The notes beneath the pieces are model-generated. The model did no database searches and was not told where the DNA came from. It worked only from the letters and a program-made list of their open reading frames with translations. Both the position numbers and the translations under genes were made by a program. 64,000 nucleotides of DNA from Pseudomonas frederiksbergensis (lineage in GTDB: Bacteria; Pseudomonadota; Gammaproteobacteria; Pseudomonadales; Pseudomonadaceae). The stretch spans positions 981,501-1,045,500 of the forward strand of contig NZ_CP018319.1 in the NCBI RefSeq assembly GCF_001952935.1, read 5' to 3'. Shown here piece after piece: positions 1 through 9,253 of this stretch (position 1 is its first letter; each line of letters opens with the position of its first letter).

Positions 1-25
1 CAAGCAGAAGCCTGATCTTCTGTAA
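1..25 (+). CDS. 3' tail of an upstream coding sequence (partial)
   Basis: One plus frame reads a few codons (ending Asp-Leu-Leu) into a TAA at 23-25, immediately before a strong terminator. This suggests the last codons of a gene that lies outside the window. Nothing about its function can be said from so few residues. Confidence 0.35.
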
Positions 26-27
26 CG

Positions 28-63
28 AAAAAGCCCCTGATGCTGACATCAGGGGCTTTTTTG
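28..63 (+). terminator. Rho-independent terminator
   Basis: A GC-rich inverted repeat (AAAGCCCCTGATG / CATCAGGGGCTTT) with a short loop is followed by a run of T. It closes the upstream gene. The A-run on the 5' side means it could also act in the other direction. Confidence 0.85.
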
Positions 64-111
64 TGCGCGTAAATACGTAAAATGGCTTCTTTTTTCCGTC
101 CAGAGGCTGCC

Positions 112-600
112 ATGTCGAAACATCTTCTCAAACCCCAGGGCGACTTTCCTGCCGCCCCCTTGGGTCGTCGCCTGGCAGCGATGTTCTATGACTTCTTGTT
201 GTGTACCGCCCTGCTGATCGTCACCAGCGGCATTTACAAGATGATTCAGATGGCGATCATCGGCGAAGACAAAATGCGCACCTTGACCGAAGCCGGCGCG
301 CTGGACGGTGATCCATTGCTGTCAACGGTGCTGCTGTTTGTGTTGTTCGGTTTCTTCGCCAAGTTCTGGACCTGGTCCGGTCAGACCCTGGGCATGCAGG
401 TCTGGTGCATCCGCGTACAAAACGCCGACGGCTCATCCATCAGCCTGTGGCAGGCATTGCTGCGCTTTGTGGTGTCGATCGCGTCTTTGCTGTGCGTCGG
501 GCTGGGCTTCTTCTGGTCGCTGTTCGACAAACAGAAACGCAGCTGGCATGACATCTACTCCAACACCCAGCTCGTGCGGATTCCAAAGAAGACCAAGTAA
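112..600 (+). CDS. RDD family membrane protein
   Basis: A 162-residue small integral membrane protein of the RDD family, whose members have poorly defined transport or ion-related roles. The N-terminal Arg-Arg...Tyr-Asp pattern (PLGRRLAAMFYDF) and the mid-protein Gly-Gln-Thr-Leu-Gly-Met-Gln segment are typical of the family. Three hydrophobic stretches lie near residues 14-35, 65-85 and 118-138. The frame is open from an ATG at 82, but the ATG at 112 is preferred: CAGAGG lies just upstream and the protein then begins MSKHLLKPQGDF, as family members do. It stands alone, with a terminator before it and a REPIN after it. The substrate is unknown. A second RDD protein occurs at 42684-43409. Confidence 0.85.
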   Translation: MSKHLLKPQGDFPAAPLGRRLAAMFYDFLLCTALLIVTSGIYKMIQMAIIGEDKMRTLTEAGALDGDPLLSTVLLFVLFGFFAKFWTWSGQTLGMQVWCIRVQNADGSSISLWQALLRFVVSIASLLCVGLGFFWSLFDKQKRSWHDIYSNTQLVRIPKKTK

Positions 601-620
601 TCCAGCCATACACAAACCAA

Positions 621-708
621 TGTGGGAGCGAGCCTGCTCGCGATAGAGGCGTATCAGTCAACATGGATGTGACGACAGAACGCTATCGCGAGCAGGCTCG
701 CTCCCACA
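621..708. repeat. REPIN (two inverted REP units)
   Basis: Two REP units in inverted orientation: TGTGGGAGCGAGCCTGCTCG at the left and its reverse complement at the right, separated by about 40 bases. This is the classic P. fluorescens REPIN between convergent genes (RDD and nadA). Both arms contain the 14-base string AGGCTCG-CT-CCCAC that is interrupted by the IS110 element at 34895-36070. Confidence 0.9.
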
Positions 709-733
709 GTTTTTGCGGCTTAACTGACAGATC

Positions 734-1792
734 TCAGGCGTTGCCGGCCAGTTTCATCCGCGCGGCCTGTGTAAAGTCGAGCATCCGCTTCAACGGACGA
801 ATCGCTTGTGGAATCAGCGCCGGATCGACAAAGATCTCATTCGTCCCTTCCTTCAAGCTCTTGAGCGTTCGCTCAAGGGTATTCATCGCCATCCACGGGC
901 AATGTGCGCAACTACGGCACGCTGCGCCGTTACCGGCCGTTGGCGCTTCAATGAAGACCTTGTCCGGGCACAGCTGCTGCATCTTGTAGAAGATGCCGCG
1001 ATCAGTGGCGACGATAAAGGTCTTGTTTGGCAGGCTCTGCGCCGCAGCAATCAATTGACTGGTAGAGCCGACGGCATCCGCCAGCTCGATCACCGACGTC
1101 GGCGACTCCGGGTGCACCAGAATCGCTGCGTCCGGGTACAGCGCCTTCATGTCTTCGAGCTGCTTGGACTTGAACTCTTCGTGAACGATGCAGGCACCGT
1201 CCCATAGCAGCATGTCCGCGCCGGTCTGGCGCTGGATGTAGGTGCCCAAATGCTTGTCCGGGCCCCAGATGATGGTTTCGCCGTTATCCATCAGGCTTTC
1301 GACGATCTCCAGCGCGCAGCTTGAAGTCACCACCCAATCCGCCCGGGCTTTGACCGCCGCCGACGTGTTGGCATACACCACCACCGTACGTTCCGGGTGC
1401 TGATCGCAGAACGCCGAGAACTCGTCCACCGGGCAACCCAGGTCCAGCGAGCAGGTCGCTTCCAGGGTTGGCATCAGGATGCGCTTTTCCGGGTTGAGGA
1501 TTTTGGCGGTCTCGCCCATGAATTTCACACCGGCGACCACCACGGTCTTGGCCGGGTGAGCGTTGCCGAAGCGGGCCATCTCCAGTGAGTCGGAGACACA
1601 GCCGCCGGTTTCTTCGGCCAGGGCCTGAATGACCGGATCGCAATAGAAGTGAGCAACCAGCACCGCATCCTGAGCCTTGAGCTCGGCAGCGATGGCAGCA
1701 CGGTAATAGGCCTCCTCCTCGGCAGTCAGCGGCTTGGGCTGCTTGGCGTCGAGGTGGGCTTGAACCAGAAGGCGTTCGGAAATCTGCGTCAT
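734..1792 (-). CDS. nadA: Quinolinate synthase A
   Basis: NadA condenses iminoaspartate (from NadB) with dihydroxyacetone phosphate to make quinolinate, the precursor of NAD. It is a cytoplasmic 4Fe-4S enzyme. The 352-residue product has the family hallmarks: the [10 protein letters not shown] start of the first domain, the cluster-ligand cysteines in [19 protein letters not shown] and the C-terminal [13 protein letters not shown] motif, and the HPESP motif. The length is normal for the long proteobacterial form. The ATG at 1792 begins [17 protein letters not shown], as in other pseudomonads. It is monocistronic here, convergent with the RDD gene across a REPIN. Confidence 0.98.
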   Translation of the reverse strand: MTQISERLLVQAHLDAKQPKPLTAEEEAYYRAAIAAELKAQDAVLVAHFYCDPVIQALAEETGGCVSDSLEMARFGNAHPAKTVVVAGVKFMGETAKILNPEKRILMPTLEATCSLDLGCPVDEFSAFCDQHPERTVVVYANTSAAVKARADWVVTSSCALEIVESLMDNGETIIWGPDKHLGTYIQRQTGADMLLWDGACIVHEEFKSKQLEDMKALYPDAAILVHPESPTSVIELADAVGSTSQLIAAAQSLPNKTFIVATDRGIFYKMQQLCPDKVFIEAPTAGNGAACRSCAHCPWMAMNTLERTLKSLKEGTNEIFVDPALIPQAIRPLKRMLDFTQAARMKLAGNA

Positions 1793-2064
1793 GTTCGCAA
1801 GACCTGCAGGCGCTTTCGCGCGAAAGTCGAGTATACACCCGGCTCCGGACCCTTCAGGGTACCGCCGGGAAAGTGAGTATCATCAGGCACGGACAACGTT
1901 GAAGCTGCGCAAGGCTACAGAATATCCCGAGGATGCAAAAGATGATTCTGACCTGCGTCACGCGGTGCAACCCAGAACCTGGGCGATCTTAAATCGCAGG
2001 CAAAAAAAAATCCGGAAATCCTCACTTGCGTGGGCCTTCCAGACTTTTAAAACTGCTACAAAAA

Positions 2065-2140
2065 TGGTGGGTCGTGTGGGATTCGAACCTACGACCAATT
2101 GGTTAAAAGCCAACTGCTCTACCAACTGAGCTAACGACCC
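2065..2140 (-). tRNA. tRNA-Lys (UUU)
   Basis: The reverse complement begins GGGTCGTTAGCTCAGTTGG and has anticodon loop CTTTTAA (anticodon TTT, Lys). It carries the T-loop GGTTCGAATCC and ends CGACCCACCA, so CCA is encoded. The 7-bp acceptor stem GGGTCGT pairs with ACGACCC. It lies just upstream of nadA and downstream of queC, the usual Pseudomonas location. Confidence 0.97.
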
Positions 2141-2157
2141 GCTGTGTGGTGGCGCGT

Positions 2158-2185
2158 ATAATACTGATTTTTAAGGACTATTCAA
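2158..2185 (-). promoter_or_regulatory. Sigma-70 promoter of tRNA-Lys
   Basis: On the minus strand a -35 TTGAAT (2185-2180) is separated by 16 bases from a -10 TATTAT (2163-2158). It is followed by the GC-rich CGCGCC discriminator typical of stringently controlled stable-RNA promoters. The tRNA starts about 17 bases further on. Confidence 0.65.
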
Positions 2186-2203
2186 CACCTAATTTGAAAT
2201 AAA

Positions 2204-2896
2204 TCAAAAATAAGGTGTTGGGTCACTGATTCCGGCTGCCGCGAAGCCTTCCGCACGCAGGCGGCAGCTGTCGCATTTGCCGCACGCACGGCCGTTATCG
2301 TCGGCCTGATAGCAGGAAACGGTCAGGCCGTAATCAACACCGAGCTTCACGCCCGCCTGGACGATCTGCGCCTTGCTAAGGTTCTGCAATGGCGCCTGGA
2401 TACGGAAGCCATTCCCCTCGACGCCGGCCTTGGTCGCCAGATTGGCCATGCGCTCGAAAGATTCAATGAACTCAGGACGGCAATCCGGGTAACCGGAGTA
2501 ATCCACAGCGTTCACACCGATAAAGATGTCGCGGGCCCCGAGCACTTCAGCCCAGCCCAACGCCAGGGACAAGAAAACGGTGTTGCGCGCCGGCACGTAA
2601 GTCACCGGAATACCTTCGCCCGCTTCTTCCGGCACATCGATACTGGTGTCGGTCAATGCCGAACCGCCAATACCGTTCAGGTTCAGACCGATCACCTTGT
2701 GTTCAATCACACCCAGGTCGCGAGCGACACGTTCGGCGGCGTGCAATTCTGCGTGAGAGCGCTGACCGTAGTCGAAGCTCATGGTGTAGCAGCTGTAGCC
2801 TTCAGCGCGAGCCATGGCCACCACGGTCGCGGAGTCGAGGCCGCCGGACAGCAGGATGACCGCACGTTTTTCAGCAGTGTTCAGTTGTTCAGTCAT
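2204..2896 (-). CDS. queC: 7-cyano-7-deazaguanine synthase QueC
   Basis: QueC uses ATP and ammonia to convert 7-carboxy-7-deazaguanine (the QueE product) to preQ0 in queuosine biosynthesis. The 230-residue product has the PP-loop [11 protein letters not shown] near residues 13-23 and the C-terminal zinc site of four cysteines (CGKCDSC preceded by SCY). The frame is open further upstream through the queE end. The ATG at 2896 is chosen because it gives [19 protein letters not shown] and lies one base after the queE stop, so the pair is co-transcribed and probably coupled. queD and queF are not in the window. Confidence 0.96.
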   Translation of the reverse strand: MTEQLNTAEKRAVILLSGGLDSATVVAMARAEGYSCYTMSFDYGQRSHAELHAAERVARDLGVIEHKVIGLNLNGIGGSALTDTSIDVPEEAGEGIPVTYVPARNTVFLSLALGWAEVLGARDIFIGVNAVDYSGYPDCRPEFIESFERMANLATKAGVEGNGFRIQAPLQNLSKAQIVQAGVKLGVDYGLTVSCYQADDNGRACGKCDSCRLRAEGFAAAGISDPTPYF

Positions 2897-2897
2897 T

Positions 2898-3545
2898 TCA
2901 GCGCCCCGGCTCGTCATTCCAAAGATATTTATGCAACTGCAATTGCAGACGCACAGGCAGGTTGTCCGCCACCACCCAGTCAGCCAGGTCCCGAGCATTG
3001 AGGTCATGGTGGCTTGGCGAGAACAGGACTTCGCCGGCACGCTGATCCAGACCGTACTGGATCAGCTTGGACACGGCCCAGTCATAGTCTTCCCGCGAGC
3101 AGATGACAAACTTCACCTGATCGTTGGGCGTGAGCAGTTCGATGTTCTCGTAGCGGTTGCGGTGGGCTTCTTTCGAACCCGGGGTTTTCAGGTCGACGAC
3201 GCGACTGACCCGTGGATCGACCGCCGAGATATCCAGGGCACCGCTGGTTTCCAGCGAGACCTCGTAACCGGCGTCACACAACTGCTTGAGCAATGGGATG
3301 GCATTGGGTTGTGCCAGCGGCTCGCCGCCGGTGACACAGACGTAACGCGGACGAAAACCGGCCACTTGCTCGAGGATGTCGTCGAGCGTGCGAATGGTGC
3401 CGCCAGTGAACGCATAAGCGCTGTCGCAGTATTGACAACGCAATGGGCAACCGGTCAGGCGCACAAAAACAGTGGGCAGCCCGGCAGTCCGCGTTTCACC
3501 CTGCAACGAGTAGAAAACTTCGGTGATTCTCAATGTGTCTTGCAT
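2898..3545 (-). CDS. queE: 7-carboxy-7-deazaguanine synthase QueE
   Basis: This radical-SAM enzyme converts 6-carboxytetrahydropterin to 7-carboxy-7-deazaguanine in queuosine synthesis. The CPLRCQYC motif (CX3CX2C, about residues 33-40) is the 4Fe-4S/SAM site, followed by VTGGEPLAQ, the glycine-rich SAM-binding strand. It has 215 residues, normal for the family. Two in-frame ATGs exist, at 3560 and 3545. Neither has a strong Shine-Dalgarno, and 3545 is preferred because the protein then begins [17 protein letters not shown], the usual N-terminus. queC follows after one base. Confidence 0.94.
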   Translation of the reverse strand: MQDTLRITEVFYSLQGETRTAGLPTVFVRLTGCPLRCQYCDSAYAFTGGTIRTLDDILEQVAGFRPRYVCVTGGEPLAQPNAIPLLKQLCDAGYEVSLETSGALDISAVDPRVSRVVDLKTPGSKEAHRNRYENIELLTPNDQVKFVICSREDYDWAVSKLIQYGLDQRAGEVLFSPSHHDLNARDLADWVVADNLPVRLQLQLHKYLWNDEPGR

Positions 3546-3662
3546 AGTCGCCACGGGCATGACAGCTAAACAGGCTGTCCGCCTCCGTCAGGCACTTCAA
3601 GGAACCCCGCCATCGCGCAGATCCCAAAAAGCGTGTTTCATAAAAAGGGCGTGAATTCTAAC

Positions 3663-3690
3663 GAAAAAACCCGCGACAAGCGCGGGTTTC
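3663..3690 (-). terminator. Rho-independent terminator after cpoB
   Basis: The minus strand reads AAACCCGCG - short loop - CGCGGGTTT followed by a T-run, 20 bases past the cpoB stop. It ends the tol-pal transcription unit. Confidence 0.85.
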
Positions 3691-3712
3691 TTCAAGACGG
3701 GTCAAGCCGCCC

Positions 3713-4564
3713 TTACATTTTTTGCAGATCACGCTGGGCCAGCTGAGCGGCGGAAGTGCCCGGATATTGGGACACAACCTGTTGCAGAATGCCTTTGACC
3801 TTGTCGGGATGACCAAGGCGGCGCTCTACATCAGCCAGCTTGTACAGCGAATCAGGCACTTTTGGATGCTTGGGGTACAGCTGTGAAACCTTGGCAAAAG
3901 CCTGACCTGCACCTTGCAGATCGCCTTTGGCCAGATTCACTTCACCCAACCAGTACTGGGCATTGCCTGCGTACTGACTGTTCGGGTACTTGCGCAGGAA
4001 TGCGGCAAAAGCCTGGCTGGCCTTGTCGAAGTCCTTGGCTTTGATCAGGTCGAAGGCTGCATCGTAATACAGTTTTTCCTTCGCCGGATCAGCCGGTTCG
4101 CCACCCGCGGCAGGCGCTTGTGTGGAAGTGGCAGCGGCTGCCGCTCCTGCGGCTGCGCCCGCTGCTGCACCGGGGGCATTCAAACTGCCACCGGTGGAAG
4201 AATTATCAGGAGTCGCGGCTGGTGCAACGCCGGTTCCTATGCGCCGATCAAGATCCTGATATCGCTCCAGGCTCTCTTGCTTCATGCGCGCTACATCATT
4301 TTGCAGAACTTCGATGATGCCTTGTTGGCGCGAGATCTGCTCCTGCATCGATTGCAGTTGGTTGAACAGCTCGCCCTGTGCCGAGACAGGGGCCGAAACC
4401 CCTCCCCCGGCATAGGCGCCGTTCGTACCGTAACCTGCAGGCGGATTATTAGTCCCGCTATTGGTATAGCCGGAGTCATTATCGACCACAGGAACCGCAG
4501 CCCACACCGCAAGCGGTGCGAGGCTGAGAGCCAGAACAGTTACAGCACGACGGCACGTTCGCAT
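3713..4564 (-). CDS. cpoB: Cell division coordinator CpoB (YbgF)
   Basis: CpoB is a periplasmic protein that links the Tol-Pal machine with septal peptidoglycan synthesis (PBP1B) during constriction. The 283-residue product has a signal peptide (residues 1-22, ...PLAVWA-A). A coiled-coil trimerisation segment follows near residues 64-100 (ELFNQLQSMQEQISRQQG...). An alanine/glycine linker leads to a C-terminal TPR domain from about residue 160 (YYDAAFDLIKAKDFDKA, YAGNAQYWLGEVNLAKG). It starts 6 bases after the pal stop and is followed by a terminator, so it is the last gene of the operon. Confidence 0.95.
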   Translation of the reverse strand: MRTCRRAVTVLALSLAPLAVWAAVPVVDNDSGYTNSGTNNPPAGYGTNGAYAGGGVSAPVSAQGELFNQLQSMQEQISRQQGIIEVLQNDVARMKQESLERYQDLDRRIGTGVAPAATPDNSSTGGSLNAPGAAAGAAAGAAAAATSTQAPAAGGEPADPAKEKLYYDAAFDLIKAKDFDKASQAFAAFLRKYPNSQYAGNAQYWLGEVNLAKGDLQGAGQAFAKVSQLYPKHPKVPDSLYKLADVERRLGHPDKVKGILQQVVSQYPGTSAAQLAQRDLQKM

Positions 4565-4570
4565 GACGAA

Positions 4571-5068
4571 TTACTTACGCAGTTCGACGCGACGGTTTTG
4601 AGCCCAGGACTGCTCGTCGTTGCCGGTAGCAACTGGACGCTCTTCGCCGTAGGAAACCAGTTCCAGCTGAGCTGGGGAAACACCTTGCAGTACCAGGTAA
4701 CGCTGAACGGCTTTCGCACGACGCTCGCCCAGTGCCATGTTGTACTCACGAGTACCACGTTCGTCGGTGTTGCCTTCCAGAACAACGCGAGCGCCGTTTG
4801 CTTTCAGGTCCTTGGCGTGAACGTCCAGAGCGCGCATGGCTTCTGGCTTCAGGTCCGAACTGTCGTATTCGAAGTAGAAAGTGGTGATTGCGCGCAGAGC
4901 AGCTTCTTCGCTCAGGGAGCCGTCAACTGCACCAGTGTTTGCGCCGTAACCAGCGTTTGGATCTACAGCGCCTTCACCGGCATTGTCGCCGCCTTTGGAC
5001 GAGCAACCTACAGCTACAGCCATGGCCAGAGCCAGCGCAGCAAATTTACCAAACTTCAGCATTTCCAT
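4571..5068 (-). CDS. pal: Peptidoglycan-associated lipoprotein Pal (OprL)
   Basis: This outer-membrane lipoprotein binds peptidoglycan and TolB and keeps the envelope layers together. The 165-residue product has a lipoprotein signal ending AVAVGC, with Cys22 the acylated residue. An OmpA-like domain follows, with [13 protein letters not shown] and the peptidoglycan-binding [19 protein letters not shown] motif. The frame is open 8 codons further upstream. The ATG at 5068 is chosen because AGGAGTTT sits 5 bases before it and the lipobox spacing is right. The gene lies between tolB and cpoB. Confidence 0.97.
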   Translation of the reverse strand: MEMLKFGKFAALALAMAVAVGCSSKGGDNAGEGAVDPNAGYGANTGAVDGSLSEEAALRAITTFYFEYDSSDLKPEAMRALDVHAKDLKANGARVVLEGNTDERGTREYNMALGERRAKAVQRYLVLQGVSPAQLELVSYGEERPVATGNDEQSWAQNRRVELRK

Positions 5069-5120
5069 CGTGAAACTCCTAATGAACCCCAATGTGTTAA
5101 GTACAACGTGTAGCGCCGCG

Positions 5121-6422
5121 TCAGTTCAGGTAAGGGGACCAGGAAGGTTCTCTGACTTCGCCTTGTGCGGTAGGAAGCGGGAGCCTTACGCGTCCATTAA
5201 TGGACACGAGCATCAAGACTCCCCGGCCCTGCTGGCGGGTGGCGTAGATTACCATGGTGCCGTTGGGCGCAACAGTAGGCGACTCGTCCAGAGTGCTATC
5301 AGTAAGGATTTTTACGCTTCCGCGCTGCAAATCCTGGGCCGCCACCTTGAAATTAGTGAAACCTTCCTGACGATGGATCATCACCAGGGTCTTTTCGTCA
5401 GCCGAAAGCTTAGGGTTGGCGTTGTAGTTACCGATAAAGGTCACACGTTCCGCACCGCCGCCACCTGCACTGGTTTTATAGATCTGCGGCTTGCCGCCAC
5501 GGTCCGAGGTGAAGTAGATGGTCGAACCATCCTTGCCCCAGAACGGTTCGGTGTTGATGCCAGGACCGTTGGTGACACGGGTGATCTGACGCGAACCCAG
5601 GTTCATCACATAGATGTCCGGGTTGCCATCTTTCGACAAGACGAATGCCAGGCGATTGCCATCCGGCGACCATGCTGGCGCGCCATTCAGGCCTTCGAAG
5701 TTGGTGATCTGCTCACGGCGACCGGTGTCGATGTTCTGCATGAAGATACGCGGACGCTTTTGCTCGAACGACACATAAGCGATGCGCTTGCCGTCCGGTG
5801 CGAAACGCGGCGACAGGATCGGCTCGCGCGATTGCAGCAGGGTCACGGCGCGCGCACCGTCATAGTCCGAACGTTGCAGCGTGTAGCGAGTGTTCTTTTC
5901 GGAGAAACGCTCAGCCGTCACGTACAGCAGACGAGTCGAGAACGCACCTTTGATACCGGTGAGTTTTTCGAACGACTGGTCCGCGATGTAGTGCGACATG
6001 TCGCGCAGTTGATCGACGCTGCCCGACACGCTGCCGGTCAGCACTTGCTGCTCGGTGGCGACGTTGAACAGTGCGTATTGGACCTGCAGGCGACCGCCCG
6101 CTGGAGCAATGCTGCCGACCATGACGTACTGGGCGCCCAGCGCCTTGAAGTCACGGAAGATGATTTCGCTGGCCTGGCTTGGCTGGCTGATCATGTTCTG
6201 CTTGGGAATCGGCGAGTAGTAACCCGAGTTGCGCAGGTCGTTACCGATGATTTCGGCCATGTCGTCCGGCAGAACACTGCCGCCCTGGTTGCCAAACGGA
6301 ACGACTGCGATCGGGGTGGCCCGATCACTGCCGCTGGTGACCAGAATGTTTTTCTCATCAGCTGTCGCTATCCCTGCCAGGCAGCAGATAACGACAAGCA
6401 TTCCTCGAAGAAGGTTTCTCAC
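5121..6422 (-). CDS. tolB: Tol-Pal system protein TolB
   Basis: TolB is the periplasmic beta-propeller that bridges Pal and the inner-membrane TolA complex. The 433-residue product has a signal peptide (to about residue 21, ATA-DEK). The N-terminal domain begins [21 protein letters not shown]. From about residue 200 there are propeller repeats of the ...[14 protein letters not shown] type. The start is GTG at 6422 and overlaps the tolA stop (GTGA), which implies translational coupling. An internal ATG at codon 8 is possible but would shorten the signal peptide. Confidence 0.97.
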   Translation of the reverse strand: MRNLLRGMLVVICCLAGIATADEKNILVTSGSDRATPIAVVPFGNQGGSVLPDDMAEIIGNDLRNSGYYSPIPKQNMISQPSQASEIIFRDFKALGAQYVMVGSIAPAGGRLQVQYALFNVATEQQVLTGSVSGSVDQLRDMSHYIADQSFEKLTGIKGAFSTRLLYVTAERFSEKNTRYTLQRSDYDGARAVTLLQSREPILSPRFAPDGKRIAYVSFEQKRPRIFMQNIDTGRREQITNFEGLNGAPAWSPDGNRLAFVLSKDGNPDIYVMNLGSRQITRVTNGPGINTEPFWGKDGSTIYFTSDRGGKPQIYKTSAGGGGAERVTFIGNYNANPKLSADEKTLVMIHRQEGFTNFKVAAQDLQRGSVKILTDSTLDESPTVAPNGTMVIYATRQQGRGVLMLVSINGRVRLPLPTAQGEVREPSWSPYLN

Positions 6423-7498
6423 AAGGCTAGATCCTCAGGTGTGAATGTCATCTTGAATGAACGATACGGAGCGAAATCGCTCGGCTTCATTCCCTGCATT
6501 TCTGTCAAACGTCCAATGTTCTTGACCGCCGCTACAGCGGAAGCGTCAAACGGACCATCGCCACTGGACTTGGCCACGCTCACCGAAGTCAACGTACCGT
6601 CCGGCAACATGCCGATTTGCAACACGACCGTCATGCCTTTGCGGGCCGAAGGTGGACGAGCCCAGCCTTCCGCTGCACGAGCACGGATCAGATCATCGAA
6701 ACTACCGGCGACTTCGTCACCCTGCTCATCCGCCAAGGCCTGCTGACGCTGCGGCGTGTCAGAAAGCAGATCTGCCAAGGCCTGAGCCTTTTTGTCTTCG
6801 GCTGATTTGCGTGCCGCTTCCTGCGATTTTTTCTTCGCAGCATCGGCAGCAGCTTTCTTCTTCGCGTCTTCGGCGACTTTCTTCTTCGCCTCTTCAGCTT
6901 CAGATTTCTTCTTGGCGTCTTCGGCGGCTTTCTTCTTCGCGTCTTCGACGATCTTTTTCTTCGCTTCTTCAGCGGCCGCTTTCTTGGCCTCTTCTTCAGC
7001 TGCTTTCTTGGCTTCTTCTTCAGACTTCTTCTTGGCTATATCAGCCAATTGTTTCTCTTCGGCCTTTTTAGCTTCGGCGGTCTTCTTGGCTTCATCGGCT
7101 TTCTTGGCTTCATCAGCCTTTTTTGCCTCTTCCGCTTTCTTCGTCTCGTCGGCCTTTTTGGATTCTTCGGCTTTTTGAGCCGCGTCTTCCTTCTTTTGTT
7201 CCGCGGCCTTGATCGCTTCCTGCTCGATCTTTTTCTGTTCCATCTGTTCGACTTCGGTCTGGCGCGCGGCGGATTTCTTCGCCTCACCCGCAATCTTCTG
7301 ATTGGTCTGGGTGGTCGCCTGACTTTTCGATTTCAGTTGATACAGGGTCGCCTGGACAATCGGCTTGGCCGGCGGCAGTTCGGGCGTGAAGGCGAAACTG
7401 ACGAACAGCATGCCAAAAACCAGCACGTGCAAGACAAGCGCCCAGACGCTAGGCCAGAAGTAGCTTTCCGAGGCGGACGGCTCTCGCATTTGCTGCAT
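6419..7498 (-). CDS. tolA: Cell envelope integrity protein TolA
   Basis: TolA spans the periplasm, linking the TolQR motor to TolB and Pal. The 359-residue product has an N-terminal membrane anchor (about residues 14-36, [20 protein letters not shown]). A long helical Lys/Ala/Glu-rich stalk covers about residues 60-240, with repeats such as [18 protein letters not shown]-terminal TolA-III domain contains the family motif [35 protein letters not shown]. It overlaps tolR by ATGA and tolB by GTGA. The repetitive stalk produces long spurious open frames on the opposite strand. Confidence 0.97.
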   Translation of the reverse strand: MQQMREPSASESYFWPSVWALVLHVLVFGMLFVSFAFTPELPPAKPIVQATLYQLKSKSQATTQTNQKIAGEAKKSAARQTEVEQMEQKKIEQEAIKAAEQKKEDAAQKAEESKKADETKKAEEAKKADEAKKADEAKKTAEAKKAEEKQLADIAKKKSEEEAKKAAEEEAKKAAAEEAKKKIVEDAKKKAAEDAKKKSEAEEAKKKVAEDAKKKAAADAAKKKSQEAARKSAEDKKAQALADLLSDTPQRQQALADEQGDEVAGSFDDLIRARAAEGWARPPSARKGMTVVLQIGMLPDGTLTSVSVAKSSGDGPFDASAVAAVKNIGRLTEMQGMKPSDFAPYRSFKMTFTPEDLAL

Positions 7499-7959
7499 CA
7501 GGGTGCCTCGGTAATCAAGCCAACATTACCGACCCCGGCTTTCTGCAATCCGCCCATGGCGCCCATGACAGAACCGTAGTCGACGGTCTTGTCGCCGCGG
7601 ATGAACACCTGGGTACGCTTGCCACCTTCAGTGCCGGCGCGAATGATTTTGGTCACGGCGTCAGTCATCTGCGGCAAGGTCATGGCCTTGTCCTGTTGCT
7701 TTTCAGTGTCGACTTCGCTGCCAAGGTTCCAGTAGTAGGTCTTGTCAGCCTTGATCGAAATGGTCAGGACCTGGGTGTTGTTGTCCTGCGGCAAGGCTTC
7801 GCTGGAAACCTTGGGCAGATCAACTTTCACGCCCTGATTGAGCATCGGCGCGGTCACCATGAAGATGACCAGCAGCACCAACATCACGTCGATGTAAGGC
7901 ACCACGTTCATCTCGGCAACCGGCTTGCGCTTTTTGCGAGCTCGAGCGATTAAAGCCAT
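7498..7959 (-). CDS. tolR: Tol-Pal system protein TolR
   Basis: TolR is the ExbD-like stator/plug component of the proton-driven TolQRA motor. The 153-residue product has a short basic cytoplasmic N-terminus and one transmembrane helix (PYIDVMLVLLVIFMVTAP, about residues 21-38). That helix contains the conserved Asp24 needed for proton use. A periplasmic domain with VFIRGDKTVDYGSVMGAM follows. The stop overlaps the tolA start (ATGA), and tolQ lies 14 bases upstream. Confidence 0.97.
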   Translation of the reverse strand: MALIARARKKRKPVAEMNVVPYIDVMLVLLVIFMVTAPMLNQGVKVDLPKVSSEALPQDNNTQVLTISIKADKTYYWNLGSEVDTEKQQDKAMTLPQMTDAVTKIIRAGTEGGKRTQVFIRGDKTVDYGSVMGAMGGLQKAGVGNVGLITEAP

Positions 7960-7973
7960 TGGAAATTACCTGC

Positions 7974-8669
7974 TTATTCTTCGCTGGTGTGCACTTTGCG
8001 GTGCAGGATCGCCTGGAATTCATCGGCGAAGGTGTAGTAACGGCCCAGCAGGGTTTCACTGCGCGCAGCAAAACGGTTGTAAGCGATAACGGCCGGGATG
8101 GCGGCGAACAAGCCAATCGCGGTAGCAATCAATGCTTCGGCAATACCCGGGGCCACAGTGGCCAGGGTCGCTTGCTGGGCAGTGGCCAGGCCACGGAAGG
8201 AGTTCATGATCCCCCAGACGGTACCGAACAGACCGATGTACGGGCTGACGGAACCGACGGTCGCGAGGAACGGCAGGCTCTGCTCGAGCTTTTCTTCTTC
8301 GCGGGAAATGGCGACGCGCATGGCACGGGCCACGCCTTCCATGACCGCTTCCGGGTCAACGCCTGGCTGCTGGCGCAGACGGGAGAACTCCTTGAAACCG
8401 GCACGGAAGATCTGCTCTACGCCCGAATCCGGATCAGGGTTGCTGCCAGCCTGACGGTAGAGTTTGGACAGGTCGATACCGGACCAGAAGCGCTCTTCAA
8501 AGCTCTCCAGGGCACGTCGACCGGCGCGCAGCAGATTGCTGCGCTGAAAGATCATGATCCATGAGGTCACCGATGCGGCTACCAGGATCAGCATTACCAG
8601 TTGCACCACGATACTGGCATTGCTGACCAGGCTCCACATGGAGGAATGGTCGACGACGTTAGCTTCCAC
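7974..8669 (-). CDS. tolQ: Tol-Pal system protein TolQ
   Basis: TolQ is the ExbB/MotA-like proton-channel subunit of the Tol motor in the inner membrane. The 231-residue product has three transmembrane segments: about 15-37, then [20 protein letters not shown] at about 137-157, and [26 protein letters not shown] at about 171-195. The central [10 protein letters not shown] motif is diagnostic. The start codon is GTG at 8669 with a clear AGGAG seven bases upstream. The gene begins inside the 3' end of ybgC, an 11-base overlap. Confidence 0.97.
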   Translation of the reverse strand: MEANVVDHSSMWSLVSNASIVVQLVMLILVAASVTSWIMIFQRSNLLRAGRRALESFEERFWSGIDLSKLYRQAGSNPDPDSGVEQIFRAGFKEFSRLRQQPGVDPEAVMEGVARAMRVAISREEEKLEQSLPFLATVGSVSPYIGLFGTVWGIMNSFRGLATAQQATLATVAPGIAEALIATAIGLFAAIPAVIAYNRFAARSETLLGRYYTFADEFQAILHRKVHTSEE

Positions 8670-9126
8670 GCTTTATCTCCTGCTTTGAGTGTGTACCCGC
8701 GCCGCTCACGTCGGCAAAGGCCGCACGTAGAGCTTCGGGAATGGCCCGGGGTTTTAAACTGTTAGTGCGCACACAGGCCACCAGAAACTGCCCTTCGCAG
8801 AGCAGCGCATTATCCGTAGCCCGCCTGACCTGCTGTTTGAAGCGCAGGCTGACACGGTTCAATTCGATTACTTCAGCGCTTACCAGCAACTCGTCGTCCA
8901 GTCGCGCCGGCGCGTGGTAACGCGCTTCGCTGGAATGCACGACGAACAACAGGTCCTCACCTGCAAGCTGGGATTGGGCAAAGCCCAGCTCCCGGAGCCG
9001 CTCGGTTCGAGCCCGTTCCATAAACTTGAGGTAATTGACGTAATACACGATGCCGCCCGCATCGGTGTCCTCGTAATAAACGCGACAACGAAGTGCGAAA
9101 GGCTCAAGCCCGTTTTGCGCGCGCAT
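8659..9126 (-). CDS. ybgC: Tol-Pal system-associated acyl-CoA thioesterase YbgC
   Basis: YbgC is a hotdog-fold thioesterase acting on short acyl-CoA thioesters and is always linked to the tol genes. The 155-residue product carries the signature [26 protein letters not shown], with the catalytic Asp in EDTDAGG and the following Tyr/His-type residues. It is the first gene of the ybgC-tolQRA-tolB-pal-cpoB run. Its stop lies 11 bases inside tolQ, so translation of the two is probably coupled. Confidence 0.95.
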   Translation of the reverse strand: MRAQNGLEPFALRCRVYYEDTDAGGIVYYVNYLKFMERARTERLRELGFAQSQLAGEDLLFVVHSSEARYHAPARLDDELLVSAEVIELNRVSLRFKQQVRRATDNALLCEGQFLVACVRTNSLKPRAIPEALRAAFADVSGAGTHSKQEIKRGS

Positions 9127-9253
9127 ACTCTAGTGCTTACTCCTCAGGTTGCCAATCCGGCCAGGCAACTGTTTTTCATTGATTCACGGCTTTCTGGCGA
9201 AAGTACGGTCCTGGGACCACACAAACCCCGAATATATCAGCGCGCAAAGGTTA

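Noticed and set aside
4983..6746. 587-codon open frame on the plus strand
   Set aside because: It is antisense to tolB and parts of pal and tolA; no RBS or domain.
6792..7579. Phe/Ala/Ser-rich and Leu/Phe-rich open frames opposite tolA
   Set aside because: They are the complement of the repetitive Lys/Ala codons of the TolA stalk, a composition effect.
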